Shown piece after piece: positions 1-9,170 of a stretch of 51,068 nt of DNA. The stretch is from positions 1 through 51,068 of the forward strand of contig URCM01000007.1 of the NCBI GenBank assembly GCA_900546355.1. Reading direction: 5' to 3'. Below the pieces are notes generated by a model that was not told the origin of the DNA, made no database searches, and saw nothing but the letters and a program-made list of their open reading frames with translations. This DNA is from an uncultured Bacteroides sp. GTDB lineage: Bacteria > Bacteroidota > Bacteroidia > Bacteroidales > Bacteroidaceae. The position numbers and the translations under genes were made by a program. Each line of letters opens with the position of its first letter. The stretch's first letter is position 1.

Positions 1-2161
1 GACGCGACTCGTGACGTTCTGTACCGATGATGGCCAAACCGCCGGCTGCTTTCACTTCCGGACTCAACTTGATATCGGTACCACGACCTGCCATGTTGGT
101 AGCAATGGTCACCGTACTGCTCTGACCGGCTTTCGCAACGATTTCGGCTTCCTTCTGGTGCAATTTCGCATTCAATACATTATGCGGAATCTTACGCAAA
201 GTAAGCATCTTGCTCAGCATTTCAGAGATTTCTACCGAAGTCGTACCTACCAAGACCGGACGGCCTGCATTCACCATCTTTTCGATTTCTTCGATAACTG
301 CCTTGTATTTCTCACGCTTGGTCTTATAGACACGGTCGTTCATATCAATACGGGCAATCGGACGGTTGGTCGGGATAACCACTACATCCAGTTTATAGAT
401 GTCCCAAAACTCACCCGCTTCGGTCTCTGCCGTACCGGTCATACCGGAAAGCTTGTGATACATACGGAAATAGTTCTGCAGGGTAATGGTCGCGAAGGTC
501 TGTGTCGCGGCTTCAATCTTCACGCCTTCCTTGGCTTCTACCGCCTGATGCAGACCATCGCTCCAGCGGCGTCCTTCCATGATACGTCCCGTTTGTTCGT
601 CGACAATCTTCACCTGACCGTCCATTACCACGTAATCGGTATCTTTCTCGAACATCGTATAAGCCTTCAGCAACTGGTTGATGGTATGTACCCGTTCTGC
701 CTTAATGGCATAGTTGGTCATGAACTCGTCTTTCTTGGCAAGTCTTTCTTCATCGCTCAGCCCTTCTTCGTTTTCCAAAGCGGAAAGCTGGGCAGCGATA
801 TCGGGCAATACGAACAATGTCGGGTCTTGCGATTTGCCGGTAATCAGGTCGATACCTTTATCGGTCAGGTCTACGCTCTTCAGTTTTTCATCAATCACGA
901 AATACAGAGGTTCTACAGCTTCGGGCATACGCTTGTTGTTCTGCTCCATGTAGATTTCCTCGGTCTTCAACATACCTGCCTTGATGCCCGGCTCACTCAG
1001 GAACTTAATCAACGGCTTGTTCTTCGGCAATGCCTTATGGCTACGGAACAAGGCAAGGAAACCTGCTTCCTGGTCTTCTTTCTTGTCCGAAGCAATCAGA
1101 CGCTTGGCGTCCGCCAAATATTGGGTAGCCAACTTACGTTGCGCTTCTACCAGTCTTTCTACCAACGGGCGGAGCACTTCGAATAATTGTTCGTCGCCCT
1201 TAGGTACCGGACCGGAAATAATCAACGGTGTACGCGCGTCGTCAATCAACACCGAGTCGACCTCATCGACAATGGCATAATTGTGCTGGCGCTGTACCAA
1301 GTCTTTCGGACTGACCGCCATGTTATCACGCAAATAATCGAAGCCGAACTCGTTATTGGTACCGAAGGTAATGTCTGCCATATACGCACGACGACGGGCT
1401 TCCGAGTTAGGCTGGTGCTTGTCAATGCAATCCACACTCAGGCCGTGGAACATATAAAGCGGCCCCATCCATTCCGAGTCACGCTTAGCCAAGTAATCAT
1501 TTACGGTTACGACATGCACACCGTTTCCGGTCAACGCATTGAGGAATACCGGAAGCGTAGCCACCAAGGTTTTACCTTCACCGGTCGCCATTTCGGCAAT
1601 CTTGCCCTGATGCAATACGACACCACCGAACAACTGCACATCGTAGTGCACCATATTCCATGTGATTTCATTACCGCCGGCTACCCAATGGTTCTTCCAA
1701 ATCGCCTTATCACCCTCTACACGTACAAAATCCTTTCCTTGTGCAGCAAGGTTACGGTCCATTTCCGTAGCGGTCACCTCTATTTCTTCGCTCTCGGCAA
1801 AACGGCGCGCTGTATCTTTCACGATGGCGAAAGCCGTAGGCAGTACATCATTCAGTGCTTTCTCGTATTTCTCGAGCACTTCTTTCTCCAGCTTGTCTAT
1901 CTGGTTGAAAATCGGCTCACGCTTTTCGATATCCGTTTCTTCGATGGTCGCTTTCAAGTCTGCGATTTTCTGGGTTTCCTCTACAGCAGAATCTTTAATG
2001 TATTTCTTCAGTTCTTCCGTTTTGGCACGCAACTCATCGTTCGTCAACTTCTGGATTTCCGGATAGACTTCTTTTACCTTATTCACCCACGGTTGAATCT
2101 CTTTCATGTCGCGGGTTGCCTTGTTTCCGAAAATCTTGCTTATAAATTCATTAAATCCCAT
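1..2161 (-). CDS. secA: Preprotein translocase ATPase SecA (3' end cut by window)
   Basis: SecA drives post-translational export of unfolded preproteins through SecYEG using ATP. Reading leftwards from the ATG at 2159-2161, about 720 codons are visible; the C-terminal part lies outside the window, so the missing end is not a real truncation. The Walker A motif (ATGEGKT) is near 1560-1594, around residue 190-197. That is later than in E. coli and fits the longer N-terminal region usual in Bacteroidetes SecA. The Walker B/DEAD-like segment [11 protein letters not shown] is near 1225-1265. The protein begins [20 protein letters not shown]. The long open frames on the opposite strand are shadows of this gene. 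A consensus promoter lies just upstream. Identification is secure; only the C-terminus cannot be described. Confidence 0.97.
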   Translation of the reverse strand, partial: MGFNEFISKIFGNKATRDMKEIQPWVNKVKEVYPEIQKLTNDELRAKTEELKKYIKDSAVEETQKIADLKATIEETDIEKREPIFNQIDKLEKEVLEKYEKALNDVLPTAFAIVKDTARRFAESEEIEVTATEMDRNLAAQGKDFVRVEGDKAIWKNHWVAGGNEITWNMVHYDVQLFGGVVLHQGKIAEMATGEGKTLVATLPVFLNALTGNGVHVVTVNDYLAKRDSEWMGPLYMFHGLSVDCIDKHQPNSEARRRAYMADITFGTNNEFGFDYLRDNMAVSPKDLVQRQHNYAIVDEVDSVLIDDARTPLIISGPVPKGDEQLFEVLRPLVERLVEAQRKLATQYLADAKRLIASDKKEDQEAGFLALFRSHKALPKNKPLIKFLSEPGIKAGMLKTEEIYMEQNNKRMPEAVEPLYFVIDEKLKSVDLTDKGIDLITGKSQDPTLFVLPDIAAQLSALENEEGLSDEERLAKKDEFMTNYAIKAERVHTINQLLKAYTMFEKDTDYVVMDGQVKIVDEQTGRIMEGRRWSDGLHQAVEAKEGVKIEAATQTFATITLQNYFRMYHKLSGMTGTAETEAGEFWDIYKLDVVVIPTNRPIARIDMNDRVYKTKREKYKAVIEEIEKMVNAGRPVLVGTTSVEISEMLSKMLTLRKIPHNVLNAKLHQKEAEIVAKAGQSSTVTIATNMAGRGTDIKLSPEVKAAGGLAIIGTERHESR

Positions 2162-2209
2162 TCTATTGTTGTTTTTATTATTCCTACTGATTTACTTTAA
2201 TTTTGATTG

Positions 2210-2241
2210 CAAAGATACACATTTTCGCTAAGTATCTGAAA
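2210..2241 (-). promoter_or_regulatory. Promoter for secA
   Basis: On the minus strand the -7 element TATCTTTG (2210-2217) is preceded after 20 bases by TTTC (2238-2241), close to the Bacteroidetes consensus TTTG-N19-21-TAnnTTTG. It lies about 50 bases upstream of the secA start codon. Confidence 0.55.
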
Positions 2242-2258
2242 CACTTTTCGATACTATT

Positions 2259-3842
2259 TTACTTGCGAATACCCGTAAGAGGGGCTGACATGGCGGCATT
2301 GGGTGCCCTAATACGCATGAAATGAGCTACCGTAGGAGCAATCGTAGCCATCTTGACCGGTGCATATAAAATCTCCGGCTTTATATTATTCCCGATAAAA
2401 ACAAGCGGAACCGAAGTATAAGTGTCACGCACGATATGGGTAGAATGCGAAGCCTCGTCCACAACCGACCATCCCGGCATGACCTCTACATAAATATCGC
2501 CCGAACTATTCGAGTTGAACGTGTTACGGATTTTATCGATACGGGGAGTCCATGCGCCCAGCAACAAGCGTTGCGATGAATAAGCCGTACGTACCCCGCT
2601 CATCTGCACAATGAAATCGGAAGACACATTCAAGAGTTCCGTCAAGTTCATCTTGCGGTCTTCTATCAGCTTATGGTTCAAGTAAATCTGACGGTCGAAA
2701 TACGTCTCCACATATTGTCCCGGTCCGTAAACAGCCATCAGATACATATTCAGCAATGCGGCGCAACGCTTAATATAAAACTCACCGCCCGGTATCCGAT
2801 ATTGTTCGGGGTCCTTAGGTTCAGAGTCTACATAGCCGGTAGAAGTGATGAAGAACAACGCATTGCCTAACCCTACTTTTTGATCTATCAAGTCGAGCAA
2901 CTCGCCGATGGAACGATCCAGACGCACATACATATCCTGAATCTCCATCGCATATTCCGTATTTGGCTTGTGTCCGTAATTGCCCGCATAATAAGAAAGG
3001 GTAAGCAAATCGGGTATATTGTCTTTCCCTACCTTCGTATCACGCAAGCAAGCGGCAACCAGCCGATTGACTTCATCGTTTACATACGGGCTGGTTTTAA
3101 ACTTCTTGTACTTCTCCGCACGTTCATCCGAAAAATCATGTTTGAAAGTCAATTGCTTGGCGGAAGAAGTCACATACCGGTACGAACTGACCGGCAGATA
3201 AGGCCCCCAAGTCAAACTCCCGATACGGAAATCAAGTCCTTCGTGGTCATTATACGTAGTCACCCACTCCGGAAAAGTGCCATAATATGTAGAGCCACAC
3301 CACTTACCGGTTTCATCGTTCAGCCACAAAGCGCATTTCGCCGCATGACCCGCCGAAAGGACAGCCATCTCACGGGTAGGAGCGATGGAATAGACTTCCG
3401 CCTCACCGTTAGTGGCGACCATCAGTTCATCGGACAAGGTAGAAACCAACAGATGTTGGGGAGAGGTGTTTTCCGAAGTATAGATTCCCATAAAAGCAGG
3501 GTCGTCTACACACTTCACCATCCGCAGCGTGTTGCGGTCCATCCAGCGGTTTCCTACGATGCCATTATAATAAGGTGTAGTGCCCGTATAAATAGAAGCC
3601 ACCGCCGACGAGCGGTCCATATTAATAAAGTCGTATTCCGCATTGCAATATACCCGTCCTTCTTTCAGCAGACGCTTGAAACCTTTCTCGCCATACAGGG
3701 CAGAGAAAGCTTCGATATAATCGGTACGGAGCTGGTCGATAGTCAAGCCCACCACCAAGCGGGGTACGGGCGATGTGGTCTGCGCCTGCAAACCGGTCAA
3801 GACTATCACCGTCATTAAAGATGTCAATATGCGTTCTTTCAT
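2259..3842 (-). CDS. Alkaline-phosphatase-superfamily protein, probably catalytically dead
   Basis: 527 residues with an N-terminal signal peptide (MKERILTSLMTVIVLTGLQA), so periplasmic or exported. The fold is that of PafA-like alkaline phosphatases: LTIDQLRTDY near the N-terminus, ASIYTGTTPYYNGIVGN near residue 85, a GH motif, RLDRSIGELLDLID, and VPLVFIGNN near the C-terminus. Compared from memory with PafA, most active-site positions are changed. The nucleophile Thr position reads Arg (NMDRSSAVAS), the metal-binding ADHG motif reads TSTGY, the Asp of STDYVGH is absent (YAGNYGH), and the Lys/Arg pair reads TRE. Only the first Asp and the GH histidine look preserved. Its ATG overlaps the lnb stop codon in an ATGA junction, so the two are probably translated together. 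A role as a binding or scaffold protein is inference; a different hydrolytic mechanism is not excluded. Confidence 0.8.
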   Translation of the reverse strand: MKERILTSLMTVIVLTGLQAQTTSPVPRLVVGLTIDQLRTDYIEAFSALYGEKGFKRLLKEGRVYCNAEYDFINMDRSSAVASIYTGTTPYYNGIVGNRWMDRNTLRMVKCVDDPAFMGIYTSENTSPQHLLVSTLSDELMVATNGEAEVYSIAPTREMAVLSAGHAAKCALWLNDETGKWCGSTYYGTFPEWVTTYNDHEGLDFRIGSLTWGPYLPVSSYRYVTSSAKQLTFKHDFSDERAEKYKKFKTSPYVNDEVNRLVAACLRDTKVGKDNIPDLLTLSYYAGNYGHKPNTEYAMEIQDMYVRLDRSIGELLDLIDQKVGLGNALFFITSTGYVDSEPKDPEQYRIPGGEFYIKRCAALLNMYLMAVYGPGQYVETYFDRQIYLNHKLIEDRKMNLTELLNVSSDFIVQMSGVRTAYSSQRLLLGAWTPRIDKIRNTFNSNSSGDIYVEVMPGWSVVDEASHSTHIVRDTYTSVPLVFIGNNIKPEILYAPVKMATIAPTVAHFMRIRAPNAAMSAPLTGIRK

Positions 3843-5017
3843 GCCTTTTTGTTTCCTGTCAATACATGGCTTACCGAGTTCATCAGCAAACCGAGCGCCA
3901 AAGGTAATACTGTTAAATTAAATTCTTGTCCACAAATCGGGAATATCACTATAAAAAGTGTTAAATACACTATATTTATGACATGATAAGGGTCTTTCCG
4001 TCCTTTTTTCTCGTGCCAAACGAGGAAAGGAAGATAAAACAAGGGTATCGGATTGAAGAGCCAAAGCAACCAATTCGACCCTACCGTGGGATGCGTAGAG
4101 AAGAAAAAGAGGAAAGCCACCAGGCATCCGGCAAGCCCTTGCATGAGGAGCAGGAACAAGTCCCATCCCCACCAGACACGGCGTTTCTTCCATCGCACCC
4201 AACCCATCACGATGCATACCACCAGAAAGAGAATGCCGCACGCCATAGGCGATAGAGGGAAACCAGGCTCAAAAGGTTCGGGTTCCACATCTACGATTTT
4301 GGTCGTTTCCGATACGAGTGGGCGCTTTTCTCCATTCGCGCCCAAGATGTACGCTTGGCCTGCATAATGCAACATATAGAACGGAGCAAACATCTGCAAG
4401 CGTTTCCCTATCGGACGGTCCGCTTCCACACCCAGGCACATATCAATGCCCAACTCGTCCCACTTGGCTTCGGAAGTAAACTCATGCACGATGCTACGGA
4501 ATGTCTTGTCCGGTATCGAATCCGGATAAACCACCTTGCCTTGGATAGCCTCTTCTATCTTGTCGCGCGCACGGGTCGTGCAGTTATCATAAAAGTAATT
4601 ATACCGGTAAACCCTGTTCTCCGGACGGTAATTCTCTTCAAGCAAAGCCACAAGTCTTTCCTTTTCCGCCTGAGTCAGGTTCAGCACCTGCTGGTACACC
4701 GAAGAGCCACGCATGGCATATTCCGCCCTAAAATATATATAAGGTGTAATGCCCAACTGGTAATCGGTCTCCCCTTTCACGAAACGCCACACGAAATTCG
4801 GCTCGCGGAAGTTGAACATCCCGTAATTGAAAACCAGGTCAATCTTCCGGGTATAATTCTCATAGCGGATGGCCGTATGTCCGAAATGCGCATAGATTTC
4901 GCTTCCGGGAGCACAGGTCATCAAGCTCAGCCGTATGCTGTCGGGGTTGGAACTATATGCATTGACAAAGCCATATAAGAACAACGCCACAAGCAAGTAT
5001 TTGAATCTTTTCATCAT
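3839..5017 (-). CDS. lnb: Lnb-type lipoprotein N-acyltransferase (DUF4105 family)
   Basis: 392 residues from the ATG at 5015-5017 (MMKRFKYLLVALFLYG, a signal/anchor segment). The open frame extends further upstream to 5059, but that stretch is not signal-like. The periplasmic N-terminal domain matches the DUF4105/Lnb family: CAPGSEIYAHFGHTAIRY with a conserved His, and YNYFYDNCTTRARDKIEEA with the candidate catalytic Cys. The C-terminal third, from about residue 255, has five hydrophobic membrane segments. Members of this family have been reported as the enzyme that adds the third acyl chain to lipoproteins in Bacteroides, replacing Lnt; that function is transferred by family. The gene sits upstream of, and overlaps by four bases, the degenerate phosphatase-fold gene, which suggests related jobs in the envelope. 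Confidence 0.8.
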   Translation of the reverse strand: MMKRFKYLLVALFLYGFVNAYSSNPDSIRLSLMTCAPGSEIYAHFGHTAIRYENYTRKIDLVFNYGMFNFREPNFVWRFVKGETDYQLGITPYIYFRAEYAMRGSSVYQQVLNLTQAEKERLVALLEENYRPENRVYRYNYFYDNCTTRARDKIEEAIQGKVVYPDSIPDKTFRSIVHEFTSEAKWDELGIDMCLGVEADRPIGKRLQMFAPFYMLHYAGQAYILGANGEKRPLVSETTKIVDVEPEPFEPGFPLSPMACGILFLVVCIVMGWVRWKKRRVWWGWDLFLLLMQGLAGCLVAFLFFFSTHPTVGSNWLLWLFNPIPLFYLPFLVWHEKKGRKDPYHVINIVYLTLFIVIFPICGQEFNLTVLPLALGLLMNSVSHVLTGNKKA

Positions 5018-5151
5018 CGTATATTCAAGTAATATGCCTATTCGGGCGCAAAAATACATGGAATAATTGAAAAGTTCGAAAGAATTTCCCGGTTTTATTG
5101 TCCGACCTATCTTTTTTTTAGCTTACTTTGCACCCCAAAAAAGCAGGAAAA

Positions 5152-5946
5152 GTGAATTTAGTTATTGATATCGGCAATACAGTAGCCAAACTGGCTGTAT
5201 TCGACAACGAAGACATGATAGAAGTCATCCGCGGGTCAAACCACTCGTTGGACTGCCTTCCTATGTTATGCCATAAGTATCCCATAAAAAAGGCTATCAT
5301 CGCATCGGTCATTACGCTCAGCAATACCATAAAGAGACAACTGAAGAAGGTTAATATCCCGATTCTGGAACTGACCTACCAGACCCCCATCCCCATCCAG
5401 AACATGTATAAGACCCCTGAAACATTAGGAATGGACCGGCTGGCGGCTGTAGTAGGAGCCAATTACCTCTGTCCGGACAAGAACTTGCTGGTGATTGATG
5501 CCGGAACGGCGTTGACCTACGAATTCATCGACGCACAAGGACGCTACTGGGGAGGAAATATCTCGCCGGGCATTTACATCCGGTTCAAGACCCTGAACGC
5601 TTGTTGCGACAAGCTTCCTTTAATCGAAAAAGGAGGCGATTTGCCCGAATTCGGTTACAGCACCGAAACAGCCATCCGGGCAGGAGTCATCAAAGGCATT
5701 GAGTTCGAAATAATGGGTTATATCCGGCTGATGCAAAAAAAACATCCCGACCTTTTGGTTTTTTTAACCGGAGGAGATAAATTTTCTTTTGATACAAACT
5801 TAAAAAGTATCATCTTTGCAGACAGATTTTTAGTATTGAAAGGTTTAAATAGAATATTGGATTATAATGTTAAGAAAGAAAGCACTTTTGAGCGTCTTGA
5901 TGATTATCAGCGGCTGCCTGACGGCTATTGCCCAGTCAAGCGTTAA
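5152..5946 (+). CDS. coaX: Type III pantothenate kinase
   Basis: CoaX phosphorylates pantothenate in the first step of coenzyme A synthesis; cytoplasmic. The start is taken as GTG at 5152 (NLVIDIGNT follows at once, as is usual for the family) rather than the TTG at 5128, which would add eight unlikely residues. Visible motifs: DIGNT (residues 6-10, phosphate loop), GMDRLAA (93-99), DAGTALT (116-122) and GGNISPG (134-140), all hallmarks of the ASKHA-fold type III enzyme. The product is 264 residues, somewhat longer than I expect for the family. The last 26 codons are also read in another frame by the start of the next gene (80-base overlap), so the tail may be an unselected extension. Confidence 0.93.
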   Translation: MNLVIDIGNTVAKLAVFDNEDMIEVIRGSNHSLDCLPMLCHKYPIKKAIIASVITLSNTIKRQLKKVNIPILELTYQTPIPIQNMYKTPETLGMDRLAAVVGANYLCPDKNLLVIDAGTALTYEFIDAQGRYWGGNISPGIYIRFKTLNACCDKLPLIEKGGDLPEFGYSTETAIRAGVIKGIEFEIMGYIRLMQKKHPDLLVFLTGGDKFSFDTNLKSIIFADRFLVLKGLNRILDYNVKKESTFERLDDYQRLPDGYCPVKR

Positions 5947-7138
5947 CTCTCCTTATACACGATATGGATTGGGCGATTTGTCCGATCGGGGGTTTGCCAA
6001 CAATGCCGCCATGGGAGGTGTGGGTTATGGTATACGTAACAGCGGATACATCAACATGACCAACCCGGCCTCGTTCTCCTCTGTCGATTCGCTTTCATTC
6101 ATGTTCGATATGGGCATGAGCCTGAAAAGTTCCAATTACCAAGAAAACGGCTTCAAATCGAACGCCAAGAACTCCAGCTTCGACTATATGGCCATGCAGT
6201 TCCGGTTACACAAACGCCTGGGACTTGCCGTCGGGTTCACCCCCTATTCTACTGTAGGATATAACTTCTCGACTACCTCTCCTGTAGAAGGAAACGATAG
6301 CTATACAGCTACCAATACATTTTATGGCGACGGTGGATTGCAGCAGATTACAGCCGGATTAGGTTTTAAAATATTAGACAACCTGTCGATAGGAGCCAGC
6401 GCAGGATATATATATGGTTCGCTCGATTATCAGTCAAGCATCTCATTCAATACGAACAGTGACCAGACGTATGTTTACAACAAGGTGAAAGTAAAAAGTT
6501 ATGTTGCCGACTTCGGTTTGCAATATACCCAGCCGATAGGCAAGACCGACTTTTTGACACTGGGATTGGTATACGGTTTGGGACACACGTTGAACTCCAC
6601 CGACACAGAAGGCATCCAAGTGACGGACAACCCCACCAAACCAAGCTATTCGGCTGTCAATGAGCAAGTGATAAACGACTCGTATGGCATTCCGCACACA
6701 TTCGGTGCCGGATTGGCATATACACATAATAACAAATTGACCATAGGCGCAGACTACACGTTACAAAAATGGTCTTCGGTGAAATACCAGAACAAGACCA
6801 ACATGTATGAAGACCTGAACAAGATTGCCATAGGTGCCGAGTTCATCCCGAATCCGATAGGAAGAAACTACCTGCAACGCATCCGTTACCGCATAGGATT
6901 CAATTATGCGACCCCCTACTTAAAACTGCCCCAATACGAAGGACCGTCCGAATACAGTGTCAATGCCGGATTCGGATTCCCGCTTTATCTGTACCAGCGG
7001 AAAACTATCCTGAACTTGACCGGACAATATGTCCGCGTACGTCCTTCTGTTTCCAATATGTTGTCGGAAAACCGCTTTGTCATTAAGCTGGGACTGACCT
7101 TCAACGAGCCTTGGTTTATGAAGTGGAAAGTTAATTAA
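5867..7138 (+). CDS. FadL/OmpP1-like outer-membrane beta-barrel protein
   Basis: 423 residues. A clear signal peptide (MLRKKALLSVLMIISGCLTAIAQ) is followed by SSVNSPYTRYGLGDL, GFANNAAMGGVGYGIRN and NMTNPASFSS, an N-terminal layout resembling FadL/OmpP1 hydrophobic-compound channels. The rest alternates short aromatic-rich strands and turns, as expected for a barrel, and ends near GLTFNEPWFMKWKVN. The start codon lies inside coaX, 80 bases before its stop, but the signal peptide leaves little doubt about the start. The stop overlaps the next ATG by one base (TAATG), so it is in the same operon as the TPR protein and lptC. The transported substrate is unknown; a role in lipid handling is suggested only by the lptC context. 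Confidence 0.78.
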   Translation: MLRKKALLSVLMIISGCLTAIAQSSVNSPYTRYGLGDLSDRGFANNAAMGGVGYGIRNSGYINMTNPASFSSVDSLSFMFDMGMSLKSSNYQENGFKSNAKNSSFDYMAMQFRLHKRLGLAVGFTPYSTVGYNFSTTSPVEGNDSYTATNTFYGDGGLQQITAGLGFKILDNLSIGASAGYIYGSLDYQSSISFNTNSDQTYVYNKVKVKSYVADFGLQYTQPIGKTDFLTLGLVYGLGHTLNSTDTEGIQVTDNPTKPSYSAVNEQVINDSYGIPHTFGAGLAYTHNNKLTIGADYTLQKWSSVKYQNKTNMYEDLNKIAIGAEFIPNPIGRNYLQRIRYRIGFNYATPYLKLPQYEGPSEYSVNAGFGFPLYLYQRKTILNLTGQYVRVRPSVSNMLSENRFVIKLGLTFNEPWFMKWKVN

Positions 7139-8529
7139 TGGAATACCGGAAGCAAAATACCATGAAAATAAATACATTCGGATTATTATTGGTTGCCTTG
7201 CTTCTTAATTCCGTTTCGGTAAATGCCCAAAAAGGAATAGAAGACGGGGCACGTTTCGGACACGGAGAAGACAGTATCCGGAGCGTAAGAAACATGGCCC
7301 GTTATCAAGCGCTTTTAAAGGAGAACGACTTCAAGAAAGCCTATGCACCCTGGAAAATGGCGTTTACCGAAACTCCGTGGGCACAAACTTGCCTATATAC
7401 AGACGGGACCCGAATATTGCGTGCGCTGATAACCGGCTCGAAAAGCGAAACCGAAGAGAAAGGTTTTCTGAAAGAGCTGATGGCTGTACACGACCAACGG
7501 ATACATTACTTGGATTCGCTCAACACGCTGACCGACGCACCGGTATCCCCCGGATTCATTTTAGGGATGAAGGCACATGACTACCTCATGTTTGCCCCCC
7601 TGCCATTAGACACCGGCAAAGCTTACCGGATGGTTCAAAAAGCTATCGGCATGGAGAAAGAAAAGTCTACTTATTATATGTTGCAAGACTTAATGGACTT
7701 GTCGCTTCAACAACTAAAAAACGACCCCGACCATATCGAACAGTTCATCCAGGATTACCTGACGGCGTCGCACCATGCAAATATGCGCATAAAGACCCTT
7801 GCGCCCGACACCAAAAAACGTCTGTTATGGGAAACAACAAAAAATTACATCGACGCACGGTTCATGGAAAGCGGTCAAACGACATGTAAAGCCCTGCAAG
7901 CCGTATATGGTCCGAAAATCGAACGACATCAAACCGACTTGGCCTACTTGAATCAAGTCCTTACGACCCTGGAGCAACTGAAATGTACAGGCGAAGAGGC
8001 TTATATCGCGGCATCGGAGGCCGTATGCAGGCTCACTCCTACCTACGGCAAAGCAGCCCGATGCGGATACCTTTATTATAAAAAAGGAGAAACAGAGAAA
8101 AGCATAGCTTATTTTGACAAAGCGATAGAACTGGCCGGCTCGACAACAGAGCAATCGACCAGCTGCTATTGGGCGGCAAGGGTATTGTTTAACCAAAAAC
8201 AATGGATCCGTGCCAAACAATATGCGTTAAAAGCCATCGCGCTCAACCCCAACAACGGAAAGCCCTACATACTGATAGCGCAAATGTATGCTTCGAACCC
8301 TAACTGGTGCAAAGAAGCTACATTAAACCAATGCACCTACTTCGCCGTTATCGACAAGCTGCAAAAAGCCAAGTCGGTAGACGCCAGCCTAACCGATGAA
8401 GCGAACCGCCTCATCAATACTTATACAGCCCATATCCCCAGTGAGCACGACCTGGCCTACTTAGGGCTGAAAAAAGGTAATTCCGTCATTCTTGGCGGAT
8501 GGATAGACGAAACAATCATTTTAAGATAA
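7138..8529 (+). CDS. Exported TPR-repeat protein
   Basis: 463 residues from the ATG at 7138, which overlaps the previous stop as TAATG; an internal ATG at 7162 (MKINTFGLLLVALLLNSVSVNAQ) would give a more compact signal peptide and could be the true start. Helical, rich in Tyr/Ala/Leu pairs typical of tetratricopeptide repeats. The clearest repeats are between residues about 285 and 380 (AARCGYLYYKKGETEKSIAYFDKAIELAG, then AARVLFNQKQWIRAKQYALKAIALNPNNGKPY). TPR proteins are usually periplasmic scaffolds; no enzymatic motif is visible. Its place between an outer-membrane barrel and lptC suggests a role in envelope assembly, which is inference. Confidence 0.75.
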   Translation: MEYRKQNTMKINTFGLLLVALLLNSVSVNAQKGIEDGARFGHGEDSIRSVRNMARYQALLKENDFKKAYAPWKMAFTETPWAQTCLYTDGTRILRALITGSKSETEEKGFLKELMAVHDQRIHYLDSLNTLTDAPVSPGFILGMKAHDYLMFAPLPLDTGKAYRMVQKAIGMEKEKSTYYMLQDLMDLSLQQLKNDPDHIEQFIQDYLTASHHANMRIKTLAPDTKKRLLWETTKNYIDARFMESGQTTCKALQAVYGPKIERHQTDLAYLNQVLTTLEQLKCTGEEAYIAASEAVCRLTPTYGKAARCGYLYYKKGETEKSIAYFDKAIELAGSTTEQSTSCYWAARVLFNQKQWIRAKQYALKAIALNPNNGKPYILIAQMYASNPNWCKEATLNQCTYFAVIDKLQKAKSVDASLTDEANRLINTYTAHIPSEHDLAYLGLKKGNSVILGGWIDETIILR

Positions 8530-8540
8530 CCCGATACATC

Positions 8541-9170
8541 ATGCCACCTAAACCGACAAACAAAAGATTCATGATACCGCTGAGCCTGACGGTAGCGTTG
8601 TGGATAACCGCTTCGTTCTTTTTCTTCCCCTCATGCGGCAAGAAAGAGAATCTGGCGGAAGCCGTCAGCAAGGAAGACTCCATCCCCGATATGCGCACAA
8701 CCGGTGTCACCACTTATATATCCGATTCGGGCATGATCCGCTATAAAATCATAACCGCCGAATGGCTCATTTATAGCCGGATAGACAGCCCCTATTGGGC
8801 ATTCAAGAAAGGCGTCTACTTGGAAAAGTTCGATACATTGTTCCGCATCGATGCCAGCATCAAAGCGGATACGGCTTTCTACTACGAGCTTAAAAAATTA
8901 TGGGACTTACGCGGGAACGTACACATCCGCAGCCAGCGAGGCGATAAATTCGATACCCAACAGATGTTCTGGGACCAAGGCAAGGAACGGATTTATTCCG
9001 ACCGCTTTATCCGTATCGAACAACCCGACAAAGTGCTTACCGGATACGGATTCGAGTCGAACCAGCAAATGACAGAATACCAGATATACAATAATACAGG
9101 CATATTCACCGTAGAAGATACAGCCCCTGTAGACACGGCTGCACAACCCAAAACCAATCACACAAAATGA
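8541..9170 (+). CDS. lptC: LPS export periplasmic protein LptC
   Basis: 209 residues from the ATG at 8541; the frame is open back to 8499 and overlaps the TPR gene, but the residues before MPPKPTNKRF are not signal-like. A single hydrophobic segment (residues 10-28) ends in FFPSCGKKEN, which could be a lipobox. The rest has the OstA-like beta-jellyroll pattern of LptC: ITAEWLIYSR, GVYLEKFD, IKADTAFYY, LWDLRGNVHI, GDKFDTQQMFWDQGKERIYSD. LptC links the LptB2FG transporter to the LptA bridge that carries lipopolysaccharide across the periplasm. The stop codon overlaps the next ATG (ATGA), so the two are translationally coupled. Confidence 0.86.
   Translation: MPPKPTNKRFMIPLSLTVALWITASFFFFPSCGKKENLAEAVSKEDSIPDMRTTGVTTYISDSGMIRYKIITAEWLIYSRIDSPYWAFKKGVYLEKFDTLFRIDASIKADTAFYYELKKLWDLRGNVHIRSQRGDKFDTQQMFWDQGKERIYSDRFIRIEQPDKVLTGYGFESNQQMTEYQIYNNTGIFTVEDTAPVDTAAQPKTNHTK

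Noticed and set aside
11..2200. Long open frames on the plus strand opposite secA
   Set aside because: They are antisense shadows; the minus strand encodes unmistakable SecA motifs and the plus-strand products show no family pattern.
2880..3818. 312-codon plus-strand frame opposite the phosphatase-fold gene
   Set aside because: Its composition (many Arg, His, Ile) and lack of motifs mark it as a shadow of the minus-strand gene.
5128..5151. TTG start for coaX at 5128
   Set aside because: It lies in the likely promoter (TTACTTTGC) and adds eight residues before the conserved N-terminus; the GTG at 5152 is better.
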